From: Eremomyces bilateralis CBS 781.70
Lineage: Eukaryota; Ascomycota; Dothideomycetes; Eremomycetales; Eremomycetaceae
Assembly (NCBI RefSeq): GCF_010015585.1
Contig: NW_022985074.1
Span: forward strand, 744,026-808,025
Reading direction: 5' to 3'
Length of the DNA stretch: 64,000 nt
Shown here piece by piece: positions 11,070 through 23,878 of this stretch; the stretch's first letter is position 1; every line of letters begins with the position of its first letter. The notes beneath the pieces are model-generated. The model was given only the letters and a program-made list of their open reading frames with translations. It was not told the origin of the DNA and made no database searches. Position numbers and translations under genes: made by a program.

Positions 11070-12858
11070 CTAGGTCTTAACATCCGGCTCGTCGCGACCG
11101 ACGAATTCCTTCAAGCTCAGCAGCTCGGTGGCCATCTTGACCTCCGTCTTCAAGAAGTCCTGCGCATCCAACGGATACGCGCTCGCGTCGCTGGTGTGCT
11201 TCTCGATGTACAGACGGATAGTCGCGCCGCTGCTTCCCGTCCCTGACAAGCGCACGACGATGCGCGTGCCGTCGTCGAACTTGACGTAGATGCCCTGGTT
11301 CTTGCTGACGGATCCATCCAGGTCGGTGTACGCGAAGTCGTCCGCCTCGATGACCTTCTTGCCCGCCACGGTCGAGCCGACGAAGGTGTCGCGACCAGGC
11401 GAGGTGATGCGCTCCCGCATTAGGGCAACCACCTTGTTCGCGCCCTCGGAATCGACGTTCTCGTAGTCGTATCGGGTGAAGAAGGTGCGGCCGTACGTCG
11501 TCCAGAAGTCCATCTGGACGTCCTTAATGCTCGGGGTCTTGCCCGTCTTCTGGCCCACGCCGGCGAGGATGTTCAGCCAAGCCACGACGGCCCAGAGGCC
11601 GTCCTTCTCGCGCACGTGGTTGGCGCCGGTGCCGAAGGATTCCTCGCCGCAGATGTTCATCTTGTCGGCGTCGAAGAGGCCGCAGAAGAATTTCCAGCCG
11701 GTGGGGACTTCGTAGCATTCGAGGCCGCGGGCTTTGGCGACGAGGTCGACGGCGCGGGAGGTGGGCATAGACCGGGCGAGGCCGTAGACGCCTTGTTTCT
11801 TGAAGTAGGGGATCAGGTCGGCGTGGTGTGCGATGATGGCGAGGGAGTCGCCCGGTGAGACGAAGGCGTTGGCACCGTAGATCATGTTGCGGTCACCATC
11901 GCCATCGGATGCAGCGCCGAAGTGGATGCCGTTCTTGTCGACGGCGTCGACCAGGCTCTTGGCGTAGACCAAGTTGGGGTCGGGGTGATGCCCGCCGAAG
12001 TCGGGCTTCGGGATGCAGTTCTGCGTGCTGCCCTTGATGCCGAGCTCCTTCTCGAAGATCTCGACGCCGTACGGACCGGTCACGCCGGACAGGCCGTCGA
12101 ACAGGACTTTGAAGTCGGGGTGGGAGGACAGAAAGTCCTTGATGAGGGCAAAGTCGAAGATGTCCTTCAGCATTTTCACGTACAGGTCGGTGCTGTGAAT
12201 GATCTCGACCTCGAGCGGGCCGTATGTCTTGGACCCGATGTTGTCGATGTCAATGTCGGGGATGTTGGCGATCTTGTAGGAGGTGAGATCTTTGGAGGTG
12301 GAGAACATTTTATTAGTGACCGATTCGGGGGCCGGAGCTCCGTTCGAAAGGTTGTACTTGATGCCGAAGTCCTCGGTGGGACCTACAAGATAGATATCAG
12401 TACGGTGGTTGCTGTCATCTCAGGAAATGTGCTACTCACCGCCAGGATTGTGGCTGGCCGTCAGGAGGATCCCTCCAGTGGCCTTCATCTTGCGGATGAC
12501 ATGGCTGGCAGCCGGAGTGCTGAGAATGCCATGCTGACCGATCACGAGCTTCTTGACACCATATGCAGCTCCAATCTTCGCGATGAGCTGCGTCACCTCC
12601 GGATTCCAGTAGCGACCATCTCCACCGATGACGAGGGAGCTCCCTTCGGCGCCTTCGGGGATGGAGAGGAGGATAGAGGCGATGAAAGCCTCGGAGTAGT
12701 GGCTTTGCTGGAAGACCTTGACCTTCTTACGGAGGCCAGAGCTGTAAGGGGTGTCGTCAGCTAGTGGCCGCAGTTCGGAACTGTTTACACATGAAGTATA
12801 CGTACGTGCCAGGCTTCTGATCGGAGAAGGGGGAGATAGAGACTTCCTTGACGTCCAT
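11070..12858 (-). CDS. PGM2: Phosphoglucomutase
   Basis: Interconverts glucose-1-phosphate and glucose-6-phosphate in the cytosol, feeding glycogen, trehalose and UDP-glucose synthesis. The model has exons 12858-12806, 12741-12440 and 12382-11070, 555 residues, the usual length. The first join gives [16 protein letters not shown], a near-invariant PGM N-terminus. The phosphoserine loop TASHNPGG (Ser about 114) spans the second intron. The metal loop SDGDGDRNM, the sugar-specificity loop CGEESFGTG and the phosphate-binding [15 protein letters not shown] are all present. Introns are 64 and 57 bp with GTACGT and GTGAGT donors. Both the reading and the splice sites are unambiguous. The symbol follows the yeast major isozyme; PGM1 would be an equal choice. 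Confidence 0.96.
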
Positions 12859-14378
12859 TGTGCAATGTACGAGAGCAATTGGGAATTCAGAGTCGCAGGA
12901 AATGGGTATAGTAGCGGAGACGAGGGAGAAGGAAAAGTGGTTACGAAGATGCAAGTTCAAGCGGATCAATTTCTTAAGAAGGATGTCACCTCTAATCTGA
13001 CATCTGGTTTCTCGTGTTGTGTTGTTGGGAGCTCCTCCTGTTGGTCGCTTTGGTGGGGGGAGGTTTAGTGGCAAAGAGCGGGCGCCCCGATGACGAAATT
13101 GGTTAAAGCTTTTCCCACCGATAGCCTGGAGGAGTAGGATTTAGGAAAGACACGATAGACACGTTGAGGAGGTTGAGTTGTTGACCTCTATGATCTATTC
13201 TATCGCCTCTCCGGAAAGTACATTGCAGTTTGTACAGTCCTTTCTCTCTCAATTACTCCAAAGCCTGAGAGGATATCCCCCACTACTTCCCCTCAGTGTC
13301 GTCTCCCAGGCTCTAAACCATAGGAAGCTTAGATTGCTGACTGGTATGGCTGGAGGGTATGTACAGAGTCTTGACAGATCACACCGCTTATTCCTCTCTG
13401 GCTGACGCGAATAGAAAACCATCAGCCGCATTTCCCTCCAAAGGTTTAGAGACAACAGAATGAAGCTCCTGGTAAGTACTGCGACGCATAGGCGCTTCTA
13501 GACCGCTAGAAGCCTAGGACATTCAATTTGCATTTTTTCCATTCCGTCTGACATATCACGGGGGAAGAATACGATACAACGGGTCAAAGTTTTGCTCTTG
13601 AGATATTTTCTTGAGAAATGAGATGAAAAAAGGACACGATTCTCCCGCTTCACTATGCGCTATTGTCTCTTTCGCTTCATGGACAGACAGGCGGCGTACA
13701 GATGTGCCGTCATAGGACGGTCCGTTTCCGCAGCATCGAAAGCTTCGGATTCAGAGGCAGTGATGTATCTATGAATCAGAATTCCAGGCGATTGTGATAG
13801 GTCCTTGAGAATTGAGATGATATCGATTCCCGACTTTCGTATTTGGTGTCGTCCTCCCAAGTGATGGCGATGACGTCGACCTTTAGGCTGTACACGAAGA
13901 ACTGTATTAGTGATTCTAGCGAAGTAAGTGACAACGACAAGGCTAAGATTCCCCCGAAACTGCAGTGATCGGCAGAATAATGGTTTGATTGATCATTGAT
14001 GGAGTATGCCGGAGGAATGGAGTATCGTGTAAGTAGCCTACTAAAGTACTGTACATATCCTTCGGGACCGAACTCGGGGATCTCTCCATGGTACTTCTTT
14101 CCGTTGGATCCATCTCATGATTCTACTAAACCAGCGCGTCAGGCGGATGGAAGCCAAGGCAGTTCATCCTCTCCTCTGAACTTGAACAGCGGTTCTTGAC
14201 CTCACAGCTACTGCATTATAACTCTTCGCTTCTTCGCTTCTTCGCTATCGTGCTCCCCTCCAATCCAAATCGCAAATCATTGTCTTTCCCCGGCGTATTC
14301 TATTTCCCCTTTCTCCACCCGGTTCTATTCCCCTCCTATACGAGTGACCATCATTGTTCGATTGACAGTAGAATCATC
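12859..14378. other. Divergent intergenic region, PGM / KES1-type gene
   Basis: 1.5 kb between two divergent genes, holding both promoters and 5' leaders. A slippage repeat of CTTCGCTT-type units lies at about 14224-14246 in the leader of the oxysterol-binding gene. No conserved reading frame or RNA gene was recognised. Confidence 0.55.
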
Positions 14379-15809
14379 ATGTCAGCTGAAGGATCAGCCG
14401 TACCGGTATCGTCAAAGGGGTCGTGGGCTCAGTTCCTCAAGGTGAGTAAGGCGCATCTTCCCCCTTGAGATGGAAATTTCATTGGAGACCCGATTCGCTC
14501 ATGGTTTGGCTTCGTGTTCGCTAGAGCGTCTCTACCTTCAATGGCGACCTTTCCACCCTAACCGCCCCTCCTTTCATCGTCTCGTCGACCTCCCTGACCG
14601 AGTTCTCCTCCTACTGGGCCGAGCACCCAAACTTGTTCATTGCACCCGCTAAGGAATCCGACCCGGCCACGCGGGCCATGCTCGTGCTGAAATGGTTCCT
14701 GGCCACATTGAAGTCGCAGTACAGCAGTAGAAGCGACAAGCTCGGCAGCGAGAAGAAGCCATTGAACCCATTTCTTGGGGAGCTCTTCCTAGGGGAATGG
14801 GAGGGGGATGTGGAGGATGAGGAGGCCGGCGAGACCAAGCTCGTGAGTGAGCAGGTCAGCCATCATCCGCCAGTGACGGCGTACTGCATATGGAATTCGA
14901 AGAATGGAGTGCGGCTAGAGGGCTACAACGGGCAGAAGGCTTCGTTTAAGAGCACGATCAATGTCAAGGTGAACAAACCACCCGAGTTCATAGACCATAA
15001 AGAACTTCAGCGCCAGGACCAATTCGCTAATATCACCGCAGCAAGTCGGCCATGCCGTCTACAATCTCGAGAAATTCAACGAGACCTACGTCATCACGCT
15101 CCCGTCCCTCCACATCGAAGGCCTCATCAGCGGATCGCCGTTCGTCGAGCTCAACAAGTCCTCCACCATCATCTCCTCCTCCGGCTACGTCGCCACCATC
15201 TCTTACTCCGGACGCGGCTGGCTCTCCGGCAAAAAGAACAGCATCTCCGCGACCCTCCACCAATATGCGAACCCGACCCAGCCCGCATCATACGACCCTA
15301 GCGCCCCCGGCTGCTCCCCCAAATCCCCCCTCTACACCGCCGACGGCCAATGGAACTCGACCTTCAACATCAAAGCCGCGTCCGGCGAGGTGATCTCTAC
15401 CTTCGACGCCAGTCAGCACCCAATCACCCCCCTAAGCGTCACGCCGGTCGAGCAGCAAGACCCGCTCGAAACCCGGCGCGCGTGGAAGAAGGTCGCGGAC
15501 GCGGTTGCCAAGGGCGACATGGACCTGACGTCCTGGGAGAAATCCAAGATCGAGAACGCCCAGCGCGAGCTGCGGAAGAAGGAGAAGGAGGAGGGACGCG
15601 AGTGGCGGCGGCGGTTCTTCAGCCAGACGGACCGGAAGGACGAGAAGGTCAAGGTTATCGCGGCGTTGCTGGGTCATCTGCATGAGAACATCGAGGCGGA
15701 CAAGACCGGGGGGATCTGGGTGTGGGATGCGGACAAGGCGAAGGACGCGCAGCCGCCGTTTGCGGGGAGCGAGGAGCTGGGGAAGCAGGCGGTGGGGCTG
15801 GACACGTGA
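14379..15809 (+). CDS. KES1: Oxysterol-binding protein, Kes1/Osh4 type
   Basis: Soluble lipid-exchange protein carrying sterol against PI4P between ER, Golgi and plasma membrane, acting as a brake on Golgi PI4P signalling. The model has exons 14379-14441, 14525-14968 and 15042-15809, 424 residues, close to yeast Kes1. It is the short form, with only the lipid-binding (ORD) domain and no PH or ankyrin region. The family signature EQVSHHPP is present around residue 104. [12 protein letters not shown] and the basic helix near 330-375 match the end of the ORD. The second intron has a GCTAAT branch site and a GTGAAC donor. Paralogues of this short class (Osh4-Osh7) are similar, so the exact yeast equivalent is an inference. 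Confidence 0.92.
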
Positions 15810-17832
15810 TGAACGAAGCGTGATGCTGACGATTCGTATGATTTTCGTTGGGTTGGTACGTGGAAACGGCCGTTCTGATTCTAGTACCGTTGGAGTGAGC
15901 ATTTATATGGCTTCGCACCATGGTGCCTGTATCAATAGCGGCCCTTTCTACACCAGGAACAGGGCGAACTCCTTGCGCCAGAAGTGTTTCACACGGCTAA
16001 TGTGTGCTTGCCCTCGGTCCAACATAGCATTCTAATTAGTAAAAAACTATCTATCAATTTCAGTGCGTGCTGGAATACTTCGAACGCTAATGCACGCCTC
16101 CATAGGACAGGACTTGAACCATGCACATCTACCCCGCCAGCGCCGCAAGAGGGAAGGTTGGAAAACAGTCTCATCATCCGCAAATTGTCAAGCCATCATA
16201 GAACATGGAGCCATCTACGAGCGATTGAGTATTCTAAACTGAAGCCTCCAGCCTCCTAGGAGAGGCAGACGGATGCCGGGCCTCCGTTTCCGACCATTGC
16301 GAATCCTTGACGAAAGCGCGCCTCGGGCGTGTAACTACCGACGTCTTCGGGAGAATCTCCTGGCGAAAACAAAAAACAAGCTGGTTGCATCCAGCTGCAG
16401 ACCCGACGTCGCTGTGCCGCAATGTTTATATCCGTTGAGGGGCTTCGCCAGGGTGTTTGTCCGACGACCTCACCTGGGGCGGCACGGATGCGTGTAACGC
16501 TAGATCCGAGTGTATGGACACAACCACACCTTTTAATTTGGTTGTTTCTTCGTTGCCGCGGTCAATAAATTGATGATCATGGAGATGATTTACAGCGATC
16601 GTCCGTACTTGATTCATATTGACTGGAAAACCCATGAGAATCGGTAGAGGGAGGTTGTACAGGGATGCTAAGACAGTCACGTGATATTGTGGTGGAGAAA
16701 ATTGATTGGCTGAAAATATTGCGGGAAGTCCCGAGCGGCTCAAGGAACTGAGACACCGCCTTCGCTTCGTCAACGTCCAACCATCACATCTTCATCATCA
16801 ACACATGCTGTTCAACATACTGACTGCATTTAGCCCGTGGAACTGCAAAGGTCCATCAGACCTTAGCTGCGTCTGCAGAAGATCCGATGACCGTCTCCAT
16901 CCCCCCCATGAATCTTTGGCGTATAACGAACGAAAGATCGCGTCATGTCGACGATGGTAACACAGGATCTCACAAGTCACATATCATTGATCATCGATCA
17001 TGGCCTTAATTTAGACAACTTTGCAACCCTCCATCCAGCAAAGTGGCGTGCACAAGCTCATTAGCCCAACCACACTTAACCCAATCCAGCCTGAATCCAC
17101 GGCAGGCGTTCTTAGAGATGCAGATGAACCACTTCCCCGGATCTCCTCCCCCCTGGACCTTAGCTCGCTCGTTTTCAAATCACGGCGGCAGCCTGGCCAC
17201 AACCAACGCGTTCAGCGTTGCCCCGAAAATAGGACGGAACTTCACGTTTCACGTCCTGTACAGTTGGCGGCTGCCCTTCACAGCTTGTGCTCATTCGTGG
17301 AACGTGTGGCAACGTCCATCGATGGAGAGAATGGATCGATTCATAGAAAGGTAGGTCCGGCAACGCGGGTAGTCCTATTCATAGGGCCGCGGGGCACCAA
17401 GGTGTGCTGTTCCGTCTTCAATCTATTCGGATGTTGATCCCTCGAGTCTGCTTTGCCGCGCCATATTAATGTTGATGCTGGGACGGGCCAAACAAGTCAG
17501 TTTTCCTTGTTGTATTGCGTGAGGCGAGGACAGGCGAATATATGACTGCGCCGGAACATATGTACTCCACCCGCCCCTCAGCCTTAAGATTCATTTTAGC
17601 AGCATTCACATCTGCCTTAACTTTGCCGTCGGTTTCATCCCTCTTGTCTCAGTTGTGTTGGCCATTTTCAAGTCCGTGTCTGCGGCTCGATTAGCGTCTC
17701 TGTTTGGGTACGGCTTCGAGGTTTCGTGCCTAAGCTTCACTGCTCAACGGCGCCTACCCATGTAGAGAGTCAACATTTTCCCCTGAACCACCTGAGGCAC
17801 AATACGGCACGGAAGTCCGCCTATCCATCATC
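15810..17832. other. Intergenic, 2 kb, no gene seen
   Basis: Only short, overlapping, non-conserved frames on both strands. A TCACGTGA motif lies at 16677-16684. A tRNA-like T-arm sequence near 16110 was checked and rejected. The last 300 bp are probably the leader of the next gene. Confidence 0.55.
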
Positions 17833-18480
17833 ATGTCCATCCCTCTACCTCCATCCGACACGCCGGCCATCCCCCACCCCGACGTGGCTGCCACCCGCCA
17901 ATCCACCATCACTACCACCGGTCTCCCCTCCAACCCCTCCCCCCACCTCCGTTCCCACTCCCGCTGCTCCTCCCCCACCCTCACATCCCCCACCTCTCCG
18001 ATCTCCAAACCTCACTCTCCCTCCGACTCCCTCTCCCCAACCACCACCCTCTGCAGCTGCTGTCGCAACCTGCTGGCGGCCCCGGAACTCACCCAACCCC
18101 GGGGCCCCTCCGAAACCGTTACCCCGGCCTCAACATTCCCCTCATCCCCGCCGCCAACGGCCATCGCTACATCCCCGCCATCCTACGCCCGCTCCCCCCG
18201 CAGCGTCCCGAAACGCCCGCAGAAACGCGCCACGGCCGGCGGGAGACGGGCGCGGAACAACAGCTTCGTGCGGATCGGGAAGCGGATCAAGATGGAGCTG
18301 CAGAGCTGTTTCGTGGATCCGAACGTGAAGGCGGGGGGGCAAGGGGGCGGTAGTGGCGGAGGTGGAGGAGGTGGAGGAGGGGGAGGAATTCAGGGAGGGA
18401 GCGGGGAGCAGGCGCAGGTTCAAGTGCCGTATGAAACGCACTTTGAGAAGGTACCGGACTTGCATTGGACGGAGAGGTAG
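17833..18480 (+). CDS. Unidentified Pro/Ser-rich small protein with Gly tract
   Basis: Single-exon frame of 215 residues that I do not recognise. Residues 1-145 are low-complexity Pro/Ser/Thr-rich with a CSCC motif near 74. A basic segment follows (KRPQKRATAGGRRARNN), then SFVRIGKRIKMELQSCFVDP (about 151-170), which looks ordered and amphipathic and is the part most likely to be conserved. A run of about eleven glycines then leads to a short tail ending PDLHWTER. The ATG lies in TCATCATG context. Codon use is GC-rich like the neighbours. The non-random protein pattern makes a real gene likely; no function is proposed. A nuclear or RNA-linked role would be a guess. Confidence 0.6.
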   Translation: MSIPLPPSDTPAIPHPDVAATRQSTITTTGLPSNPSPHLRSHSRCSSPTLTSPTSPISKPHSPSDSLSPTTTLCSCCRNLLAAPELTQPRGPSETVTPASTFPSSPPPTAIATSPPSYARSPRSVPKRPQKRATAGGRRARNNSFVRIGKRIKMELQSCFVDPNVKAGGQGGGSGGGGGGGGGGGIQGGSGEQAQVQVPYETHFEKVPDLHWTER

Positions 18481-19181
18481 ACGACTTGAGAACCATCGAG
18501 TATCGTCCGGTTCTCCTGTCAACATTTATGACGAATGATACGTTTTGTAGGTTTGGCATTGGCGTTGGTGGCATTCTTTCGTGTTGACTGACCTCTTCTT
18601 GGGTTGGCCATATCTTTTGCCTCAGACATGCTAAAGGCATTATCAGCAGCGGTTCTATGTTTCAACTTATGAGGGCTAGGACCCTTCTTCCTCTGGCCCC
18701 CCTAACAGATTGTCTCAAGGGGCGACCAACTTGTAGATAAGATGATTCTATATTCATAGCCATCATGGCTCTCATTATCGTTATTTTCTAATGGAATCTA
18801 TGTTATCTAGTACCGGGGTCGCTTGCCGTTGCCTTTTGCCGATTCTGTGAAACAATTTTGGGGTTCCAACTCGTCCAACCAGGAATCCTTGCGATGTTCG
18901 AACCCGCTATGCGCAATCCTAAACACATGTACCCCACATGATCATGATACATCTCCAAATTCGCCGCGAACGGCCCAACTGTCGTGAAAACGAGCATCGT
19001 TGGTAGATGCGAAATACCCCAAACGGTATGCCAAAACCCCCCATCTCCAAACCCGTAACTTCATTCATGCAATGGTAACTCCCAGCTTCCTCACCCGTCT
19101 CGCCTTCCTCCATCCTTCTTCCGCGCTTCCTTCGATTATCTTCCGCCGACCCCTTTATCGATGCCCCAAGGTTAGTCATTC
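18481..19181. other. Intergenic: convergent 3' flanks
   Basis: 700 bp between the stop codons of the Gly-tract protein and the CSC1-type gene. No gene, repeat or RNA is supported. Confidence 0.6.
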
Positions 19182-22100
19182 TCATCTCATCCCCCGTCCC
19201 TGGAAATACCCCTCACTCCCCATCCCGTCGCTCTCACTCCCTGGCGTGTCCACCGGCAATCCGCGATACCCGTGCCCGGACGCCGCTCCCCCGGAATAGC
19301 TCCCGTCCGTCTGCCCCGTGACCGTCCTCCCCATCGGTGCCCCCGCCCCGGCCAAATCGACCCGGCTCTCATCTCCGTACCCATCGACCACCACGCTGTG
19401 CCTCCCTAAACTCCCCTCCCGTGCATGGCCCGCGGGGCTGAACTCCCGGGGCCGCGCACGCGGCGTCTGGTGATAGCCGTGCGGATACACGATCCCCGGC
19501 GCGTCGTCGTCGCGGTCCTGCGACGCGGAGCGACCGTGCCGCGGGTCACCGACCAGCGTGGCCGGGGTGCCTGGCCGCGAGCCGGTGTAGACGCTGTCGA
19601 GATCGCCTTGGAAATCGGACTTGAAATCGGGGTGCTCAGCGTACATGTCGGCCGCAATGTCGCCTTCCGAGACGAACTCGAAGCGGTTCTTCCCCGTGGC
19701 GGCGGAGTCATTCATCTTCATGTCGCCGGGCTTGCTGAACGGATGCATAGCGTAGGTGTCGGAGTAGCCCGCGAGGGTGTGGGTGTCGGTGAGATCGGCG
19801 GACGTGCGGCCCTGGTAGACCTGGGTGAGCAGGTGGCGGGATTTCTCGTGCACCATGGGCGTGATGAGCGGTTTATAGAGCGCGGGATGCCCGTAGCGGA
19901 CGGAGACGCGCTCGCGCTTGTCCCGGACGGAGGAGCTGTCGCTGTGCTCGTGGATTTCGGGGTCTTTGAGCGCGTGGGTGGCGTAGTAGTGAGTTTGGGT
20001 GTCGAAGGCGCGGACGCAGTAGAATTTGAAGCCGGCGAGGAGGAAGGGGAGCGGGATGAGGGAGATGAGCATGGGGGTCGAATAGCCGTTCGCGGCGATG
20101 GCGAGGGCGACGACAATGTTGCTGAGGAGGATGGCGACGAGCATGCGGTTGAAGACCACGCGCCAGAAAGCGCCACCAGATTCGGATTTGGTGATGAAGA
20201 CATAGCTGTGTTGAGAGTCAGTTTTCCCCTCACTTGTCAGACGGAGATGCGGTCACTTACAGAAGCAGGTACTTCTTGAGCCAGGAATCCAGACTGAAGT
20301 AGAAGAGCATGACGGCAAGAACGACGGGCTGCAACGGCGCAAAGAACAGCGCTACCGTCGCATAGAAAAGGAAGGAATTGTAATAGGTTGCATAATCGAA
20401 AGGCGGTGGTGCCGTCAATTCGATCAGCTCCCTTGGGGTGGGATGGGTCACCTTCCTCGTGAAGCCTTTCCAGGCGAGATTGACAAATTGCGACAGATCG
20501 ATGGCCGCAGCAAGGTTACGCTGGAGCAGCCAGCACACCCAGAAGACGGTGAGCTCACAAAGGCCGATCAGAAGTTTGTTCAGTAGCTTCGCATCGGACA
20601 GCGTCTGCATGACATCCTTGTCGTCATGTTTGGCGTCGATGATGATGGTGACGAATTTCCAGACGGTGGAAAAGAGCGAGAAAACGATCAGGTTGTTGAA
20701 GACGAAGAAGGTGTAGAGCTTGTGAAGGACGTGGCGCTCGCGTTGTGATTTGCTCTGATCGCCCGCCTTGATCGAGAGTCGGCGGAAAATGATGGGAAGG
20801 ACGAGGTAAAAGAGTGAAGTGACTGCCGGCGCCAACACACCCTGGACGATAGCCCAGGTTTTGGGATTGTGTTGAAGCTCTTGGGCGAACGCGGGCCATA
20901 ACCGACCGAGATTGTTCAAATTCGAGAGGAAGATCGCAATGAGCGCGTTAGGAGCGATCCAAACGAGGGTGAGAAGGACGACCCAGACGTTGTTCATGAT
21001 GCGTTGTCGCCGTCGAGAGCTTTTGGAAAGCGGGAGATTCTTCCAGATGAGGTCACCTGGGCGCGGTGCAAGGCGAATGGTTGTGCCTTGCGGGTGCTTC
21101 TTACGCGCGGCGTAAGCGATGCTGTGCGCTTCGGAAATCGACCCGTACGAGGCAAAGCCGAAAGGCATCGCATTGCGTTTGTCGACCGTCTCTCGCACCG
21201 ATTTGATCATGCCCTCCAGGTCCTGAATGCGACCCGTCAGATATTCGATAGCGTCCACCTTAGCATTACCAGAATGTGCCTTATCCTTCTTCGAAGGTTT
21301 ACAGGTAGGACGGTTCAACGCAAGGTGATCGGGGTTCTTGAGATATTTGGCCAAATGGCCTTCCAACTGCCGGACCAGGTGTGCATGCTCCTCGATCATC
21401 TCTGGAAGCTCTTTTACGTTCCGCGCGATGGCCGCGCGAGGGATCTCGCCGGTATGGTTGATCGTATCCGTGATCCGTAGGAGACCTTCATCGGACCGCT
21501 GGTCGCTCGGAATGTCCGTCACCATGAGCGTCCGGGCATGTAAACTGCGCTGGTAGTCATCACTCTCGAAATAATTGCGTCTGAGCTCCACTACCGCCCG
21601 ATAGTTCCACCATAGGAAAAAGCAGACGGTCACGTCGAAGAGGTAGGCGACCGCCACATGACCCCAAAACTTCTCCCCGAACATGTATTGCGGAGTCATC
21701 TTCATGAACGCGGATATGGAAAACTCCTTGGTGAGCTGATGGCCGCCCAGAATGTTGATCGGAATGAGGATGCCGCATCCGATGACCGTGAGCACGGCGA
21801 ACATGTTCCGCAGCATGGCTGCGAATCGGAGGAACAGGGCCGCATCGACGCCGGCTTTCTCCACCATGATCTGCTCTTTTGTCCGGACGACGGGTGTGAT
21901 CCAGGCGAAGGGACCGTTGCCGATGGGCGGAGGGGCGTGCCGTGCGTCGGCATGTTTCACTTTCGGTTGGTAGATGACTTTGTTAAATCGGCGGAGAAAG
22001 GAGAACAGGACGGCGACGAGGGCAGTGGCACCGAGGCCAACCACCAGGGCGGCTCCAATGGCTTCATTTTGAATCTGTAGCGAGTGTCAGGACGTGGTGG

Positions 22101-22233
22101 AGTAAAGGGGAGCGGAGGCCTGAGTGAAGCTTACCTGAGTGCTGAAAGGATCGGAGAGGAGATCGAGAAACTCGTCCGTAGCGGTATTCGGGTTTTGACG
22201 AGGTGAGAGCTTTTGTGAGATAGAAGGGTCCAT
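19182..22233 (-). CDS. CSC1/OSCA/TMEM63-type membrane channel (DUF221 family)
   Basis: Multi-pass membrane protein of the osmo/mechanosensitive calcium-permeable channel family (yeast Csc1, Rsn1, Phm7). The model has exons 22233-22135, 22074-20261 and 20205-19182, 978 residues. A short N-terminal tail leads to TM1 (GAALVVGLGATALVAVLFS) and FAWITPVVRTKE, a family hallmark. A large cytosolic loop carries GFASYGSISEAHSIAYA, the RNA-recognition-like segment with the FxS motif. The membrane core follows, including SLFYLVLPIIFRRLS and FFAPLQPVVLAVMLFYF. The last 250 residues are hydrophilic, Ser/Gly/Asp-rich and variable. The final join reads KKYLLLYVFITKSESGG. Which of several fungal paralogues it is cannot be decided from this sequence. 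Confidence 0.92.
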
Positions 22234-23253
22234 GATGAGGACTGTAGCGAATGTTGGGTGATGCAGGGTCGTGCAACCGACCACCGAGCTATGAAGGGAT
22301 CCAGCTATCCAAGATTCGTATGAGTGTCAGTGTTAGTGACGTAGGGGGGCTGATGAACACATTAAGATGGACCAAAAGAAAGTTGGAACCTGGTAACGAC
22401 AGAGGAGGGAGTTAAACTTGTCTCAAGAAAGGAAAAGGTCAAAGGAAAAACGAATTAGAAGAAATCAGAATGGTTGAGTGAAGATGAAGGGAATTGATAT
22501 GAGGGAAGGACAAAGGCCATTACACGGTTACATGGAGTTATTAATATGGGGGTCTTGGGGTGGAAATCTTCACATCGACGGCCTGTCATCGAGATGGTTG
22601 CGTCTGGACCGAACCATGCGGCCCCGGTTCCAAGTCTTCCAACGATCTCTTTGACGCTCTCACATCGCCTATCGGTACGTATTGGAGTCGGTTCGAGACT
22701 TCGAGATCACTAGGGCTGTTAGACGTTGGGCCAGACTATGCCAGACTCGTCCGCGCTATTGGTTCGGGACTTACACGCCCGTCAGTATGCGACGTGTGCT
22801 CCTCACCAGGGATGTTTCTTTGAGAGGGCGCCAACGCAAAAATAACCTCCGGAATGCTGTATTACGGTGATCTAGGAAATAGTGTGACTTTCAATTGCTG
22901 AGGTAAAGTGGTTTTTCATGGTTCTAAATCTTGCAATTCCCACAATGCCATGCTTACTCCAAGTTTCCGACCAATGTTAGTCTCGAAGCCGGGGGCGAAA
23001 GAACAGGAGTCCCCTACTTAGAATGGGGACCTTTCCCAGGGGAATTCCCGTGATATGAATTATTGAATGACTGCGCCTCAGGAGAAGAATGTATTTCTTC
23101 GCTTGGTCAAATACTTGCGTCAATGTTCTGGCTCCCAGATCACTTGTAGGCTCTTGACACTACATTTTCCATCCCTGATGGATGATGATGGATGATAATC
23201 ACGAACCATTCCTCGGAGGTTTAACGGAACAGCCGACGGGTAAGCTTCACTCT
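22234..23253. other. Intergenic: CSC1-type promoter and REX2 3' flank
   Basis: About 1 kb with no supportable gene. The part next to 22234 is presumably the promoter and leader of the minus-strand channel gene. Confidence 0.55.
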
Positions 23254-23878
23254 TCAGGGACGGCGGAAGACACTGTCGCGATAGAACCTGGCCTCTTCGA
23301 TGCTCTCGAGGATATCCGCCCGCGCGTCATGGAGACTCTTCTTCATCGGCACGTTCTTGAGCACGTCTTCGTCTGCCCATCGCCTCGCCGCCTCTTTGAT
23401 AGCACTCACGTCCAGAATGCGGTAGTGCAGATGCTGAATGACCGCATCATAGGGAGCCCGCCGTAGAAACGCTTGGTCGGCGTGCACCGAGTTTCCAGCC
23501 AGCATGGCCACCCTTGGTTCGGAGACGTGTTTCTTGATGTATTCGAGGAGGGCCGTCGCCGCCTCCTCCGCCGTGGTCGTGGATTCGAGGGCCGCGGTGG
23601 TCAAGCCGGTTTCCGCGTGCTGTTTAGTGCACCATTCACCCATCTGGGCCAACGTGTCCTGGTCATGGTGGATGATTAGATCGAGGCCATCGTCGTCCAT
23701 CAGGTTGAGATTGTAGTCGGTGACGAAACATGCGATGGACAGGATGGTGTCGTTGGCATAGTCCAGACCCGTCATCTGCTCCAAGAGTCAACCATCGATC
23801 ATGACTAGTGCCACCGAAAGAATCACGTACTTCACAATCGATCCACACCAATGGAGCTTTGGATCTTCGTTCAGGCAT
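23254..23878 (-). CDS. REX2: Oligoribonuclease Rex2 (DEDDh 3'-5' exonuclease)
   Basis: Degrades short RNA oligomers, mainly in mitochondria, and helps in RNA trimming. The model has exons 23878-23831 and 23775-23254, 189 residues. Joining them gives LVWIDCEMTGLDYANDTILS, which carries the first catalytic Asp and Glu. GNSVHADQAFL gives the second Asp and RILDVSAIKEAARRW follows. KSLHDARADILESIEE supplies the catalytic His and final Asp, so the DEDDh set is complete. The 55-bp intron (GTACGT...GCAG) falls inside the first exonuclease motif. The ATG chosen begins MPERRSKAPL; a mitochondrial presequence would need an upstream start that I cannot confirm. Confidence 0.93.

Noticed and set aside
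16100-16180. Possible minus-strand tRNA, suggested by GGTTCAAGTCC
   Set aside because: The T stem has mismatches beyond the first two pairs, and no matching acceptor stem or anticodon arm could be laid out.
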